Assembly: GCA_016214695.1 (NCBI GenBank)
Contig: JACRNY010000001.1
Location: forward strand, 434,001 to 498,000
Source: Nitrosomonadales bacterium
GTDB lineage: Bacteria > Pseudomonadota > Gammaproteobacteria > Burkholderiales > Gallionellaceae
Length of the DNA: 64,000 nt
Reading direction: 5' to 3'
Below are positions 17,138 to 26,486 of this stretch, piece by piece (position 1 is the stretch's first letter; the number at the start of each line of letters is the position of its first letter). The position numbers were made by a program, and so were the translations under genes. The notes under the pieces were generated by a model, which did no database searches, had not been told where the DNA came from, and worked only from the letters and a program-made list of their open reading frames with translations.

Positions 17138-17736
17138 GCACGCTGAAGGTTGAGATGATAGACCTGGTGTTCGACCTGCGCGGGGAGACCCTGCCGCTGG
17201 ATTACCCATTCGCCCTGTGGGAAGAATTGGCGCGGCTTGCGCCCGGATTGGCGGAAAGCGAAGATGTCGGCGTGTTGCCACTGAAGGTCGCGGAAAACAA
17301 GGAATTCGCGTTGTTGCCCAAGCGTACCAAGCTGGTCCTGCGTCTGCCGGCCAGCCTGTCCGGGGTCGCGGCGAACCTGAGCGGCGCACAACTGGACATC
17401 TCGGCCAGCGTCCTGTCGCTGGGCGAGGTAAAAAGACGGGAGATACAGGCCCACCCCACCCTGCATGCGCAACTGGCAGCGGGGGGCGCGGACGAACTTG
17501 AATTCATGGAGTCAGTACAAGCTCACTTCAGCGCACTGGAGATCAGTGCCAATACGATCTGCGGCAGACGCCGTACGTTGAGCGATGGGAGGCAGTCGAT
17601 CAGCGGTTACAGCCTGGTGGTGCACGACCTCAAGCCGGAAGCTTCCATACTGCTGCAAAGCGTGGGCATGGGAGAAGGAAGGCGGTTCGGTTGCGGCATC
17701 TTCATGCCTTACAAGGTCATCTCCGATCTGGAGTGA
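17134..17736 (+). CDS. Cas6/Cmx6-like RNA endonuclease homologue, solitary
   Basis: 200 residues from a GTG at 17134 that overlaps the previous stop and has AGGAG 6 bp ahead. Sequence blocks match the type I-MYXAN Cas6/Cmx6 family: ALLPKRTKLVLRLPASL (59-75), AHPTLHAQL (106-114, H107 a candidate catalytic residue), ICGRRRTL, and the C-terminal glycine-rich loop GMGEGRRFGCG (178-188). That loop fits the Cas6 pattern GxGx5GxG. Cas6 proteins bind and cut hairpin RNA in CRISPR transcripts. No other cas gene and no CRISPR array is present in the window. It lies between a 71-aa gene and a DsrC paralogue, so its RNA target is unknown. Confidence 0.8.
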   Translation: MSTLKVEMIDLVFDLRGETLPLDYPFALWEELARLAPGLAESEDVGVLPLKVAENKEFALLPKRTKLVLRLPASLSGVAANLSGAQLDISASVLSLGEVKRREIQAHPTLHAQLAAGGADELEFMESVQAHFSALEISANTICGRRRTLSDGRQSISGYSLVVHDLKPEASILLQSVGMGEGRRFGCGIFMPYKVISDLE

Positions 17737-17767
17737 CTGTTTTTAAACACGAAAAGGAGAATCAACG

Positions 17768-18097
17768 ATGGGATACGTAGTTGCCGGAAACGAACTGGAA
17801 ACCAATGACGAAGGCTACCTGCTGGAGCCGGATTACAGCGAAGAGGTCGTCAACGTGATCGCGGCGGCCGAAGGCATCACGCTGACCCCGAAGCACTGGG
17901 AAGTCATCAATTACATGCGCGAAGAGTACAAAGAGAACGGCCACACCCCGAATTTCCGCAACATGCTGAAGGGCGTCAACGAATTCTGGCCGGAGGCGGA
18001 CAGCAAAGCGCTGTACGATCTGTTCCCGATCGGCCCGGCCAAACAGGCAGCCAAGATCGCCGGCCTGCCGCAACCCCTGGGTAAGGGCGGCTACTAA
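17768..18097 (+). CDS. DsrC/TusE-family protein lacking both redox cysteines (RspA-like)
   Basis: 109 residues that align over the full length with DsrC: NDEGYLLEPDYSEEVV, KHWEVINYMREEY and LFPIGPAKQAAKIAGLPQP. Where DsrC has its first cysteine this protein has alanine (QAAKIAGL), and the C-terminus ends PLGKGGY with no cysteine. It therefore cannot carry sulfur in the known way. Cysteine-less homologues have been grouped as RspA and proposed to be regulatory. The gene follows an AAAGGAG site and is followed by a strong intercistronic hairpin and the tandem TusA gene. Confidence 0.9.
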   Translation: MGYVVAGNELETNDEGYLLEPDYSEEVVNVIAAAEGITLTPKHWEVINYMREEYKENGHTPNFRNMLKGVNEFWPEADSKALYDLFPIGPAKQAAKIAGLPQPLGKGGY

Positions 18098-18111
18098 GAG
18101 AAACCACCGAC

Positions 18112-18140
18112 CATCCGGCCAGACTTCGCTCTGCCGGATG
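18112..18140 (+). other. Intercistronic RNA hairpin between dsrC-like and tusA-tusA genes
   Basis: Inverted arms ATCCGGC...GCCGGAT, extended by AGA/TCT around a short loop, give a strong hairpin in the transcript. It is not followed by a T-run, so it does not look like a terminator. It lies 15 bp after one stop and 18 bp before the next start, just ahead of the ribosome site. It could be an mRNA stabilizer or processing site. A role as substrate for the Cas6-like protein encoded in the same operon is speculation. Confidence 0.7.
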
Positions 18141-18157
18141 ATCATAAGGAGAAACAC

Positions 18158-18628
18158 ATGGATATGGTCAACGTAGTACTCGACATGAAGGGGCTTTCCT
18201 GCCCGAGGCCGCTCATCGGTGCGAAACGCATGGTCGACGAGCTTTCCCCCGGTCAGGTATTGCTGCTGGTATCCGATTGCCCCGGCACGCCGGACGACCT
18301 GTTCGTCTGGGCCAAGCAGACCGGCAACCAGATCCTGAAGACCGAGAAGATGCCCGAGGGCGGCACCGGTTACCACATCCAGAAGGGCCAGGCCATCCAC
18401 AAGGCCAACGTCACCCTGGACATCCGTGGCGCGGTCTGCCCAGGCCCCATCGTTGAAGCCAAGAAGCTGCTGAACGGCATGCAGAACGGCGAAATCCTGC
18501 GCCTGGTCAGCGACTGTCCCGGTGTGGAATCCGACATCGGCGGCTGGGCTTCCGCAACCGGCATGACCCTGGTGGAAGGCATCGAACCCGAACCCGGCGT
18601 GCACGAGTTCTACATCCGCAAAGGCTGA
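18158..18628 (+). CDS. Tandem TusA-TusA sulfur carrier protein
   Basis: 156 residues made of two complete TusA/SirA domains, about 1-77 and 83-156. Each domain has its conserved CPxP cysteine: GLSCPRP with C15 and GAVCPGP with C94. Each also has a second SDCPG cysteine. TusA proteins carry persulfide sulfur from rhodaneses or cysteine desulfurase to acceptors such as DsrEFH. TusA is normally a single domain of about 80 residues, so this is a fusion. The start ATG follows AAGGAG. Placement beside dsr fits a donor role to DsrE/DsrC or to the cysteine-less DsrC paralogue. Confidence 0.92.
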   Translation: MDMVNVVLDMKGLSCPRPLIGAKRMVDELSPGQVLLLVSDCPGTPDDLFVWAKQTGNQILKTEKMPEGGTGYHIQKGQAIHKANVTLDIRGAVCPGPIVEAKKLLNGMQNGEILRLVSDCPGVESDIGGWASATGMTLVEGIEPEPGVHEFYIRKG

Positions 18629-18631
18629 CCG

Positions 18632-19228
18632 TTGCGCATCAAGAGCACCTGGTTCAAGGAAGGCCGCGAACGCACACCGCAGGAGATTTCGGATGCCCTG
18701 TCGTTCACGATCTCGCGCATCGCCGACAACGCACTGAAGAACACGCGCAAGGCGAAGTTCGAGATTGAGGTAGGCCCGCAGTATCTCGACTTCCTCGGTG
18801 AATTTCTGGCTTTCCTCATCCTCGTCGCCGACCGCATCGCCTACCGCGACCTGCCGGCCGAGGATCGTGCCGTCTTCACCGGCAACCTGGCCAACCGCGT
18901 CGGCGAGACCTATGCCGAGAACCGCAGCCGCCTGCTCGAACAGGACTACAAGGAGTGCAAACAGCGCTTCATCGACCTGATCAACCAGCGCGCCGGCGAA
19001 TATGCCGATTTCGGCTATGACGAAAAAGGCCCGGATTACGGCTTCTACCGCTACCTGGCCTACTGTATCGGCAACGTGCTCAGCGAAGCGGACGCCAACT
19101 GGGTCATCGACCCGATGATCAGCTTCGAGGCGCCGGAAGCGGTGCAGATGGTAGAGAAGACCCTGCGCGGCCTGAACGAGGCCGAACCGCGCAAGCCGCG
19201 CCGCCGCGCTTCCGCCGGCGGGGACTGA
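18632..19228 (+). CDS. Protein of unknown function in the sulfur-carrier operon
   Basis: 198 residues starting at a TTG 4 bp after the tusA-tusA stop; no ATG alternative fits the N-terminus well. The sequence is largely helical (EISDALSFTISRIADNALKN, YLDFLGEFLAFLILVADRIA), with one moderately hydrophobic stretch near 48-67. It ends in a basic tail (RKPRRRASAGGD). Two cysteines (in KECKQRF and AYCIGN) are not in a known motif. Its stop codon touches the ATG of the dioxygenase gene. I do not recognise the family. Confidence 0.82.
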   Translation: MRIKSTWFKEGRERTPQEISDALSFTISRIADNALKNTRKAKFEIEVGPQYLDFLGEFLAFLILVADRIAYRDLPAEDRAVFTGNLANRVGETYAENRSRLLEQDYKECKQRFIDLINQRAGEYADFGYDEKGPDYGFYRYLAYCIGNVLSEADANWVIDPMISFEAPEAVQMVEKTLRGLNEAEPRKPRRRASAGGD

Positions 19229-20098
19229 ATGAGCAACCCTTTCGTTCTCGACGATACCGCAGCCTATATGCGCTGGCGCGAGCAGAAGCTCGCCTGCGCC
19301 CCGCAATCGGCAAGCGACCTGATCGTCGAAGTACGCGACCCGCGCGCGCTGCAGCCGTCCGAACACGCCGCGCTGGCCGAACGCGTGCGCAACTGCAACA
19401 TGGCCATCTACGCCAGCCCCATGCACGAGGAAGACACCGACATCCTGCGCCTGTTGGGAGCGCAGTTCGGACTGCGTCAGCTCGATGCCAACTGGCTGGC
19501 GGGCGAAGACGGCGTCTCCGAGATCAAGGTGTTCGACGGCGGCACCCGCCAGAACTACATCCCCTACACCGACAAACCCATCAAGTGGCACACCGACGGC
19601 TATTACAATCCGCCGGAGCGGCAGATACGGGCCATGGTGCTGCATTGTGTGCGCTCGGCCGCCAGCGGCGGCGAGAACCGCCTGATGGACCACGAGATGG
19701 CCTATCTGATGCTGCGCGACGAAGACCCGCGGCACATCGCGGCGCTGATGCAAGCGGACGCGATGACCATCCCGGAACGGGTAGACGAAGCCGACGGCGT
19801 GCGCGCCGCGCAGAGCGGACCGGTGTTCTCGCTGGATGCCAACGGCTATCTGCACATGCGCTACACCGCGCGCACCCGCAGCATCGAATGGAAACAGGAT
19901 GCGGCGACTCGGGCAGCGGTCTCCGCACTGGAGCGCCTGCTGGCTGCGGATACCCCGCTGGTGTTCCAGGCGCGCCTAGAACCCGGCATGGGACTGCTAT
20001 GCAACAACGTGCTGCACGACCGCGGCGCCTTCACCGACGACGCCAGACACCCGCGCCTGCTCTACCGCGCCCGCTATCTCGACCGCATCGCGCTCTGA
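19229..20098 (+). CDS. TauD/TfdA-family Fe(II)/2-oxoglutarate dioxygenase
   Basis: 289 residues, about the usual family length. The iron-binding HxD motif is seen in KWHTDGYYNPP (about 118-128). The distal histidine is in NNVLHDRGAF, followed by an arginine-containing end (RLLYRARYLDR) for 2-oxoglutarate. The substrate cannot be read from the sequence; taurine, sulfonates and betaines are known for the family. It starts directly at the stop of the preceding gene (TGAATG), so it belongs to the sulfur-carrier operon. A link to organosulfur use is inference. Confidence 0.87.
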   Translation: MSNPFVLDDTAAYMRWREQKLACAPQSASDLIVEVRDPRALQPSEHAALAERVRNCNMAIYASPMHEEDTDILRLLGAQFGLRQLDANWLAGEDGVSEIKVFDGGTRQNYIPYTDKPIKWHTDGYYNPPERQIRAMVLHCVRSAASGGENRLMDHEMAYLMLRDEDPRHIAALMQADAMTIPERVDEADGVRAAQSGPVFSLDANGYLHMRYTARTRSIEWKQDAATRAAVSALERLLAADTPLVFQARLEPGMGLLCNNVLHDRGAFTDDARHPRLLYRARYLDRIAL

Positions 20099-20141
20099 CC
20101 GCCGCTTTACAGGAGGCAGCGCCCTGCCTTACATTGCCCCC

Positions 20142-20600
20142 ATGAAAAGACTCCTGCTTCTCTCGCTCGCGCTGTTGGCTGCCTGCAGCTCGGCGCCCAC
20201 AAGACAAGATGCCGCAAGCGACGAGCAGATGAACGAACTGGTGATGTATGCCGTGAGTCTGGCCGACACCCCCTACCGCTACGGCGGCAATTCTTCCGGT
20301 AGCGGCTTCGACTGCAGCGGCTTCGTCGGCCATGTCTATCGCCAGACGCTGGGACTCTCGCTGCCGCGCACCAGCCGCGAGATCAGCCGTGTCGGCCGGG
20401 CGATCGGGCAGCACGAGCTGCGCCCCGGCGATCTGGTGTTCTACAACACGCAGAATGCCTCGTTCTCGCATGTGGGGATCTATATCGGCGAAGGGAAGTT
20501 CGTGCATTCGCCGCGAACCGGCGAGACAGTCAGAACTGAAGATATGCAGATGAAGTATTGGGTGGCGCGCTTCGACGGTGCGCGGAGGATACGCCGCTGA
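20142..20600 (+). CDS. NlpC/P60-family lipoprotein, peptidoglycan endopeptidase
   Basis: 152 residues. The lipobox LLAACSS gives lipidation at C15. The NlpC/P60 domain covers about 33-145, with the catalytic cysteine in FDCSGFVGHVYRQ and the histidines in SHVGIYIG and FVHSPRTG. It cuts peptide stems in peptidoglycan from an outer-membrane anchor. It is a 152-residue Spr-like single-domain form. It begins 43 bp after the dioxygenase gene and may have its own promoter. Confidence 0.93.
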   Translation: MKRLLLLSLALLAACSSAPTRQDAASDEQMNELVMYAVSLADTPYRYGGNSSGSGFDCSGFVGHVYRQTLGLSLPRTSREISRVGRAIGQHELRPGDLVFYNTQNASFSHVGIYIGEGKFVHSPRTGETVRTEDMQMKYWVARFDGARRIRR

Positions 20601-20614
20601 TCAAGTGAGTCATT

Positions 20615-20722
20615 CCCTCCCCCTTGCAGGGGGAGGGTTAGGGTGGGGGTAGAAATCCAACAGGCACGAGATGTGAGTTTCTACCCCCATCCCAGCCTTC
20701 CCCCTGCAAGGGGGAAGGTGTG
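20615..20722. repeat. Palindromic G-tract intergenic repeat pair
   Basis: Two convergent copies of a CCCTCCCCCTTGCAGGGGG-type element flank about 25 bp. Outer arms are CCCTCCCCCTTGCAGGG and CCCCCTGCAAGGGGGAAGG, inner arms GGGGGTAGAAA and TTTCTACCCCC. Together they form a long imperfect hairpin between two convergent genes and could terminate both. Related elements occur at 5000-5045 (inside dsrN), 24325-24361 (inside nasA) and 58428-58478. Confidence 0.85.
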
Positions 20723-20750
20723 AACGTTCAGCAGTTTAACAATTCCCCGA

Positions 20751-22752
<2,002 letters not shown>

Positions 22753-22761
22753 AGGCGGCGC

Positions 22762-23280
22762 GTGAAGGAAAAGCCGGAGCAGGACACAGACTTGTTCCGG
22801 CAAGCACTGGAAGGCGTGACCCCGCTCCCGCCTCCCGACCGCATCACTCCCAACCCGAAACCGCGCAAGTTCACTGCCTCCGCAGCGCCCTCCCCTGCCA
22901 TCCCCGATACCCTCTCCGACCACGGCGCGGGTGATGTCGCAATCACCGAATTCCTGCACAACGGACTCAACCGCATGACCCTGCGCGACCTGCGCCGTGG
23001 GCGCTGGAAGATCGAGGACGAACTCGACCTGCACGGCCTCACCAACGACGATGCGAGAAAGTTGCTGGTAGAGTTTTTGCATCAGGCCACGCAACGCGGG
23101 CTGCGCTGCGTCAACATCATCCACGGCAAAGGCTGGCGCAGCGAAGGGCGCGACGGAATATTGAAGGTGAACACCCGCCACTGGCTCACACAGCATCCCG
23201 GCGTACTCGCGTTCTGCGAAGCGCCGGTAAATGCAGGCGGTGGCGGTGCGGTGCGGGTGTTGCTGAAGGCAATGAGTTAG
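22762..23280 (+). CDS. Smr-domain protein (putative endonuclease)
   Basis: 172 residues from a GTG start 9 bp after trxB. The N-terminal 80 residues are proline-rich and probably disordered. The Smr domain occupies about 85-170, with DELDLHGLTNDDA and VNIIHGKGWRSEG, the two hallmark motifs (LDLHG and HGKG). Proteobacterial proteins with this layout include YfcN/SmrB, a ribosome-collision nuclease. The closest relative cannot be settled from the sequence alone. Confidence 0.9.
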   Translation: MKEKPEQDTDLFRQALEGVTPLPPPDRITPNPKPRKFTASAAPSPAIPDTLSDHGAGDVAITEFLHNGLNRMTLRDLRRGRWKIEDELDLHGLTNDDARKLLVEFLHQATQRGLRCVNIIHGKGWRSEGRDGILKVNTRHWLTQHPGVLAFCEAPVNAGGGGAVRVLLKAMS

Positions 23281-23306
23281 CGCGATCGGGAACAAGGATC
23301 GACACT

Positions 23307-25985
23307 TCAACGCCGCTCAAGCAAACGCCGTATCTCCGGCACACAAGAGCCGCAACCCGTTCCCGCTTTCAGGCACTGCCCCACCGCCTCGACGCTGTTC
23401 AGGCCTTGTGAGTGGATGGCATTCAGGATGGTCTTTTCTCCCACGCTATGGCAAGCACACACGATGTGTCCGGTATCGGAAACCGTGCCCAGCGGGGGAC
23501 GCGCGGACAGCAAGCCGGCCAGGTCGGCGGGAGCCAGCCGGGGCTGATTGAACAAGCTGGCCAGCCATTCGCGGTCCGGCAGGCGCTGATCGGGCGCGAT
23601 GAAGAACACCGCTTGCAGGCGGCCGTCCTGCAGACAGGCCGCGCGATAACGTCCCATCGCCGCATCACGATATTCGATCCACTCTGCGGCAACAGGCAGA
23701 GCAGCCTGCACCCAGGCGCGCCAGTCCTCCGGCAACTGCTCGCCGCCGATCTCATGGCGCCAGTGGCCCGCGCCCTGCGAGCAGGCGCAGTAAGCGGCAT
23801 CCTTGAAATCCAGTCTTGTGCGGCTCAGCACGAACCCCTGCCAGGCAGTCTGATAAGGCTCGACCCGCACCGGCGTGTGCTTGGATTCCGGCTGGCCGGA
23901 GATCGGATCGGTGATCGGCGCGACCAGCGCATCCACGCGCGCCGATCTGGCAAAGGCATCATTCCAGTGCATCGGCACGAACACCGAGCCGATACGCTGA
24001 TCCTCGCTGACCTGCACGCGTGCCAGCATGTTGCCCTGGCGGCTGCGCAGGCGCGCCAGGCCGCCGTCCTGCAATCGATGCGTCTGCGCATCGTCGGCGT
24101 GTATCTGCACAAAGGGTTCGAACACATGCGCATTCAGGCGCGGCACTTTGCCGGTGCGCGTCATGGTGTGCCACTGGTCGCGGATGCGGCCGGTGTTCAG
24201 CCGCAGCGGAAAATCCGCATCGGTCGCGACGGCAGGCAGGCGCGGCGCGACTGCGACCATGCGTGCCTTGCCGCCCGGGGTGAAGAACTTTCCGTCGGCG
24301 AACAATCGCTGCGTGCCTTTAAATCCCCCCTGCCCCCCTTTTTCAAAGGGGGGTTCTTGAGTCACCGGCCATTGCTCGGGTTGCATCGTGTCGTATCCGG
24401 CATCGTTCATCTCTGCCAGCGCGCTGATGTCGAATGCTCGTGCCCCTTTGTTCTCAAACCCGGACAGCCGGGCATGCTCGTTGAATATCTGCGCCGGTTT
24501 TGTGTACGCGAACGCTGCGGCGAAACCCATGCGCTGCGCCACCTGGGTGATGATCCACCAGTCCGGTCGCGCTTCCCCCGCCGCCGGCAGGAAGGAGCGT
24601 TGGCGCGAGATGCGCCGCTCGGAATTGGTCACCGCACCGTCTTTCTCGCCCCAGCCCGCGGCCGGCAGCAGGATATCGGCACAGGCCGTGGTGTCGGTAT
24701 GCTGCACGCAATCGGACACCACCACCAGCTCGCATCCCATCAGCGCGGCGCGCACGCGATCCGCATCCGGCATACTCACCGCGGGATTCGTGCCCATGAT
24801 CCACACCGCCTTGATCTTGCCGTCGGCGATGGCCTGGAACATGTCCACCGCTTTCAGTCCCGGCGCACGCGCCATGTTTGTCGCCTGCCAGAATCGCTCG
24901 ACGAGTTCCACACTCGCCGCATCGGAAAAATCCAGATGCGCCGCGAGTTGATTCGCCAGCCCGCCCACCTCGCGCCCGCCCATCGCATTCGGCTGGCCGG
25001 TGACCGAGAACGGCCCCATGCCGGGGCGGCCGATGCGCCCGGTAGCCAGATGCACGTTGATGATCGCGTTGGCCTTGTCCACACCGCTGGAGGATTGGTT
25101 GACGCCTTGCGAAAAAATAGTCACGCAACGCTCGGTGCGCGCGAACAGGTGGAAGAACTCGCCGACATCGGTTTCGGCCACGCCGCACGCCTGCGCCACC
25201 GCGGGGATCGAAGCGACGGCACGCGCCGCCTCGAAAGCCGCGGCGAATCCTTCCACATGTTGCTCGACGTAGGCCAGGTCGAGTGCGTCCTCGCGCCGCA
25301 GGTGATGCAGCAGGCCGTTGAACAGGTAGGCATCGCTTCCTGGCGCGATGGCCAGATGCAGGTCGGCGATATCGCAGGTCGCCGTGCGCCGCGGATCGAC
25401 CACCACCACCCGCATGTGCGGGCGGGATTTTTTCGCCGCGGCCAGACGCTGGTACAGCACCGGATGCGCCCACGCATAATTGGAACCGACGATGACCACC
25501 AGGTCCGCGGCCTCGACATCCTCATAACAGACCGGCACCGCATCAGCGCCGAAGGCGCGCTTGTGCGCAGCCACCGCCGTGGACATGCACAGGCGCGAAT
25601 TGGTGTCGATGTTCGCGCTGCCGATGAAACCCTTCATCAGTTTGTTGGCGACGTAGTAATCCTCGGTCAGCAGCTGCCCCGAGACATAGAACGCCACCGC
25701 ATCCGGCCCGTGCTGCCGGATGACTTTGCCGAAACCTTCCGCCACGCGATCCAGCGCCGCCTCCCAGGAGGTTTGCGCGCCGTCCACAACGGGATGCAGC
25801 AGACGCCCTTCGCTGCCCAGCGTCTCGGCCAGCACGGCGCCCTTGGAGCACAAGCGCCCGAGATTGGCCGGATGCTGCGGATCGCCGGATACCCGCACTT
25901 CGCCGTTCTCCGCCACCGTGGCCAGCACGCCGCAACCCACGCCGCAGTACGGGCAGGTGGTGCGTATGGCCTGCGGCGCAGTCAT
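23307..25985 (-). CDS. nasA: NasA, assimilatory nitrate reductase catalytic subunit
   Basis: 892 residues from the ATG at 25985, which overlaps the nirD stop as ATGA; another ATG lies 9 bp earlier. An N-terminal [4Fe-4S] site is formed by C11, C14, C18 and C46 (TTCPYCGVGC, LCSKG). The molybdopterin domain has SNYAWAHPVLYQR and GTNPAVSMPDADRVR. A BFD-type [2Fe-2S] domain ends the protein (CACHSVGEKT, GTGCGSCVPEI). Residues about 541-553 (EPPFEKGGQGGFKG) come from a dispersed palindromic repeat. The enzyme reduces nitrate to nitrite in the cytoplasm and feeds NirBD. Confidence 0.95.
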   Translation of the reverse strand: MTAPQAIRTTCPYCGVGCGVLATVAENGEVRVSGDPQHPANLGRLCSKGAVLAETLGSEGRLLHPVVDGAQTSWEAALDRVAEGFGKVIRQHGPDAVAFYVSGQLLTEDYYVANKLMKGFIGSANIDTNSRLCMSTAVAAHKRAFGADAVPVCYEDVEAADLVVIVGSNYAWAHPVLYQRLAAAKKSRPHMRVVVVDPRRTATCDIADLHLAIAPGSDAYLFNGLLHHLRREDALDLAYVEQHVEGFAAAFEAARAVASIPAVAQACGVAETDVGEFFHLFARTERCVTIFSQGVNQSSSGVDKANAIINVHLATGRIGRPGMGPFSVTGQPNAMGGREVGGLANQLAAHLDFSDAASVELVERFWQATNMARAPGLKAVDMFQAIADGKIKAVWIMGTNPAVSMPDADRVRAALMGCELVVVSDCVQHTDTTACADILLPAAGWGEKDGAVTNSERRISRQRSFLPAAGEARPDWWIITQVAQRMGFAAAFAYTKPAQIFNEHARLSGFENKGARAFDISALAEMNDAGYDTMQPEQWPVTQEPPFEKGGQGGFKGTQRLFADGKFFTPGGKARMVAVAPRLPAVATDADFPLRLNTGRIRDQWHTMTRTGKVPRLNAHVFEPFVQIHADDAQTHRLQDGGLARLRSRQGNMLARVQVSEDQRIGSVFVPMHWNDAFARSARVDALVAPITDPISGQPESKHTPVRVEPYQTAWQGFVLSRTRLDFKDAAYCACSQGAGHWRHEIGGEQLPEDWRAWVQAALPVAAEWIEYRDAAMGRYRAACLQDGRLQAVFFIAPDQRLPDREWLASLFNQPRLAPADLAGLLSARPPLGTVSDTGHIVCACHSVGEKTILNAIHSQGLNSVEAVGQCLKAGTGCGSCVPEIRRLLERR
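24325..24361. repeat. Palindromic repeat embedded in nasA
   Basis: A CCCCCCTGCCCCCC / CAAAGGGGGG palindrome in frame within nasA, encoding EPPFEKGGQGGFKG. This peptide is the usual translation of a common intergenic C/G-tract repeat. It sits between the molybdopterin domain and the C-terminal domains. The codon frame is kept, so it is an insertion that the protein tolerates. Confidence 0.8.
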
Positions 25986-26308
25986 GCTTTGCATACTCCC
26001 GCCTCGGCTTCGAGAAACAGTTCGCCGTGGGCGACGCGCACTTCAAGCCGATGTGCGCATCCGCTGTCCGGTGCGATGGCCTCGCCACTCTCCAGATCGA
26101 TCACCCAGCTGTGCAGTGGACAGGTGACGCGCTTGCCGTGCACGATGCCTTGCGACAGCGGCCCGCCCTTGTGCGGGCAGCGGTTGTTGAGCGCGAACAC
26201 CTGATCGTCCACGCTGCGGAACAGCGCGATCTCGCCCGTTGCGGTCTTGACCACCCGCGAACCCTGACGCGGGATGTCTTCCAGCTTGCCGACTTGTATC
26301 CAGTTCAT
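25982..26308 (-). CDS. nirD: NirD, Rieske-type small subunit of assimilatory nitrite reductase
   Basis: 108 residues. The Rieske-like site is complete: CPHKGGPLSQG (about 45) and CPLHSWVIDL (about 64). Many NirD proteins have lost these ligands, so this copy may hold a real [2Fe-2S] cluster. It works with NirB to reduce nitrite to ammonium. It overlaps nasA by 4 bp. It is separated from nirB by 178 bp that include a dispersed repeat, but is probably in the same transcript. Confidence 0.93.
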   Translation of the reverse strand: MNWIQVGKLEDIPRQGSRVVKTATGEIALFRSVDDQVFALNNRCPHKGGPLSQGIVHGKRVTCPLHSWVIDLESGEAIAPDSGCAHRLEVRVAHGELFLEAEAGVCKA

Positions 26309-26382
26309 TTATTCACCTCATCTGTTATGTGGGTGGCACTTTCAGTGCCTATGCATATCACTTCAAAGCCAAAACATCTTTT

Positions 26383-26475
26383 GCCACAGAGAACACAGAG
26401 TTCACAGAGAAAACCTTTTCCACCCCGTGTCTGATCACCTGCAACTCTCTCTGTGTTCTCTGTGCCCTCTGTGGC
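26383..26475. repeat. Inverted CACAGAGAACACAGAG-type repeat between nirD and nirB
   Basis: Left arm GCCACAGAGAACACAGAG (from 26383) and right arm CTCTGTGTTCTCTGTGCC...GTGGC (26446-26475) flank about 36 bp. A related nested element lies at 55143-55346. This is a widespread type of dispersed intergenic repeat, and its function here is unknown. It interrupts an otherwise tightly packed operon. Confidence 0.85.
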
Positions 26476-26486
26476 TATTTTTGCAT

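Noticed and set aside
16627-20141. CRISPR array near the Cas6-like gene
   Set aside because: No regularly spaced direct repeats of 24-40 bp are seen here or elsewhere in the window.
26383-26475. Inverted repeat between nirD and nirB as a CRISPR or IS end
   Set aside because: Only two inverted arms of a known dispersed type, with no spacer series and no transposase.
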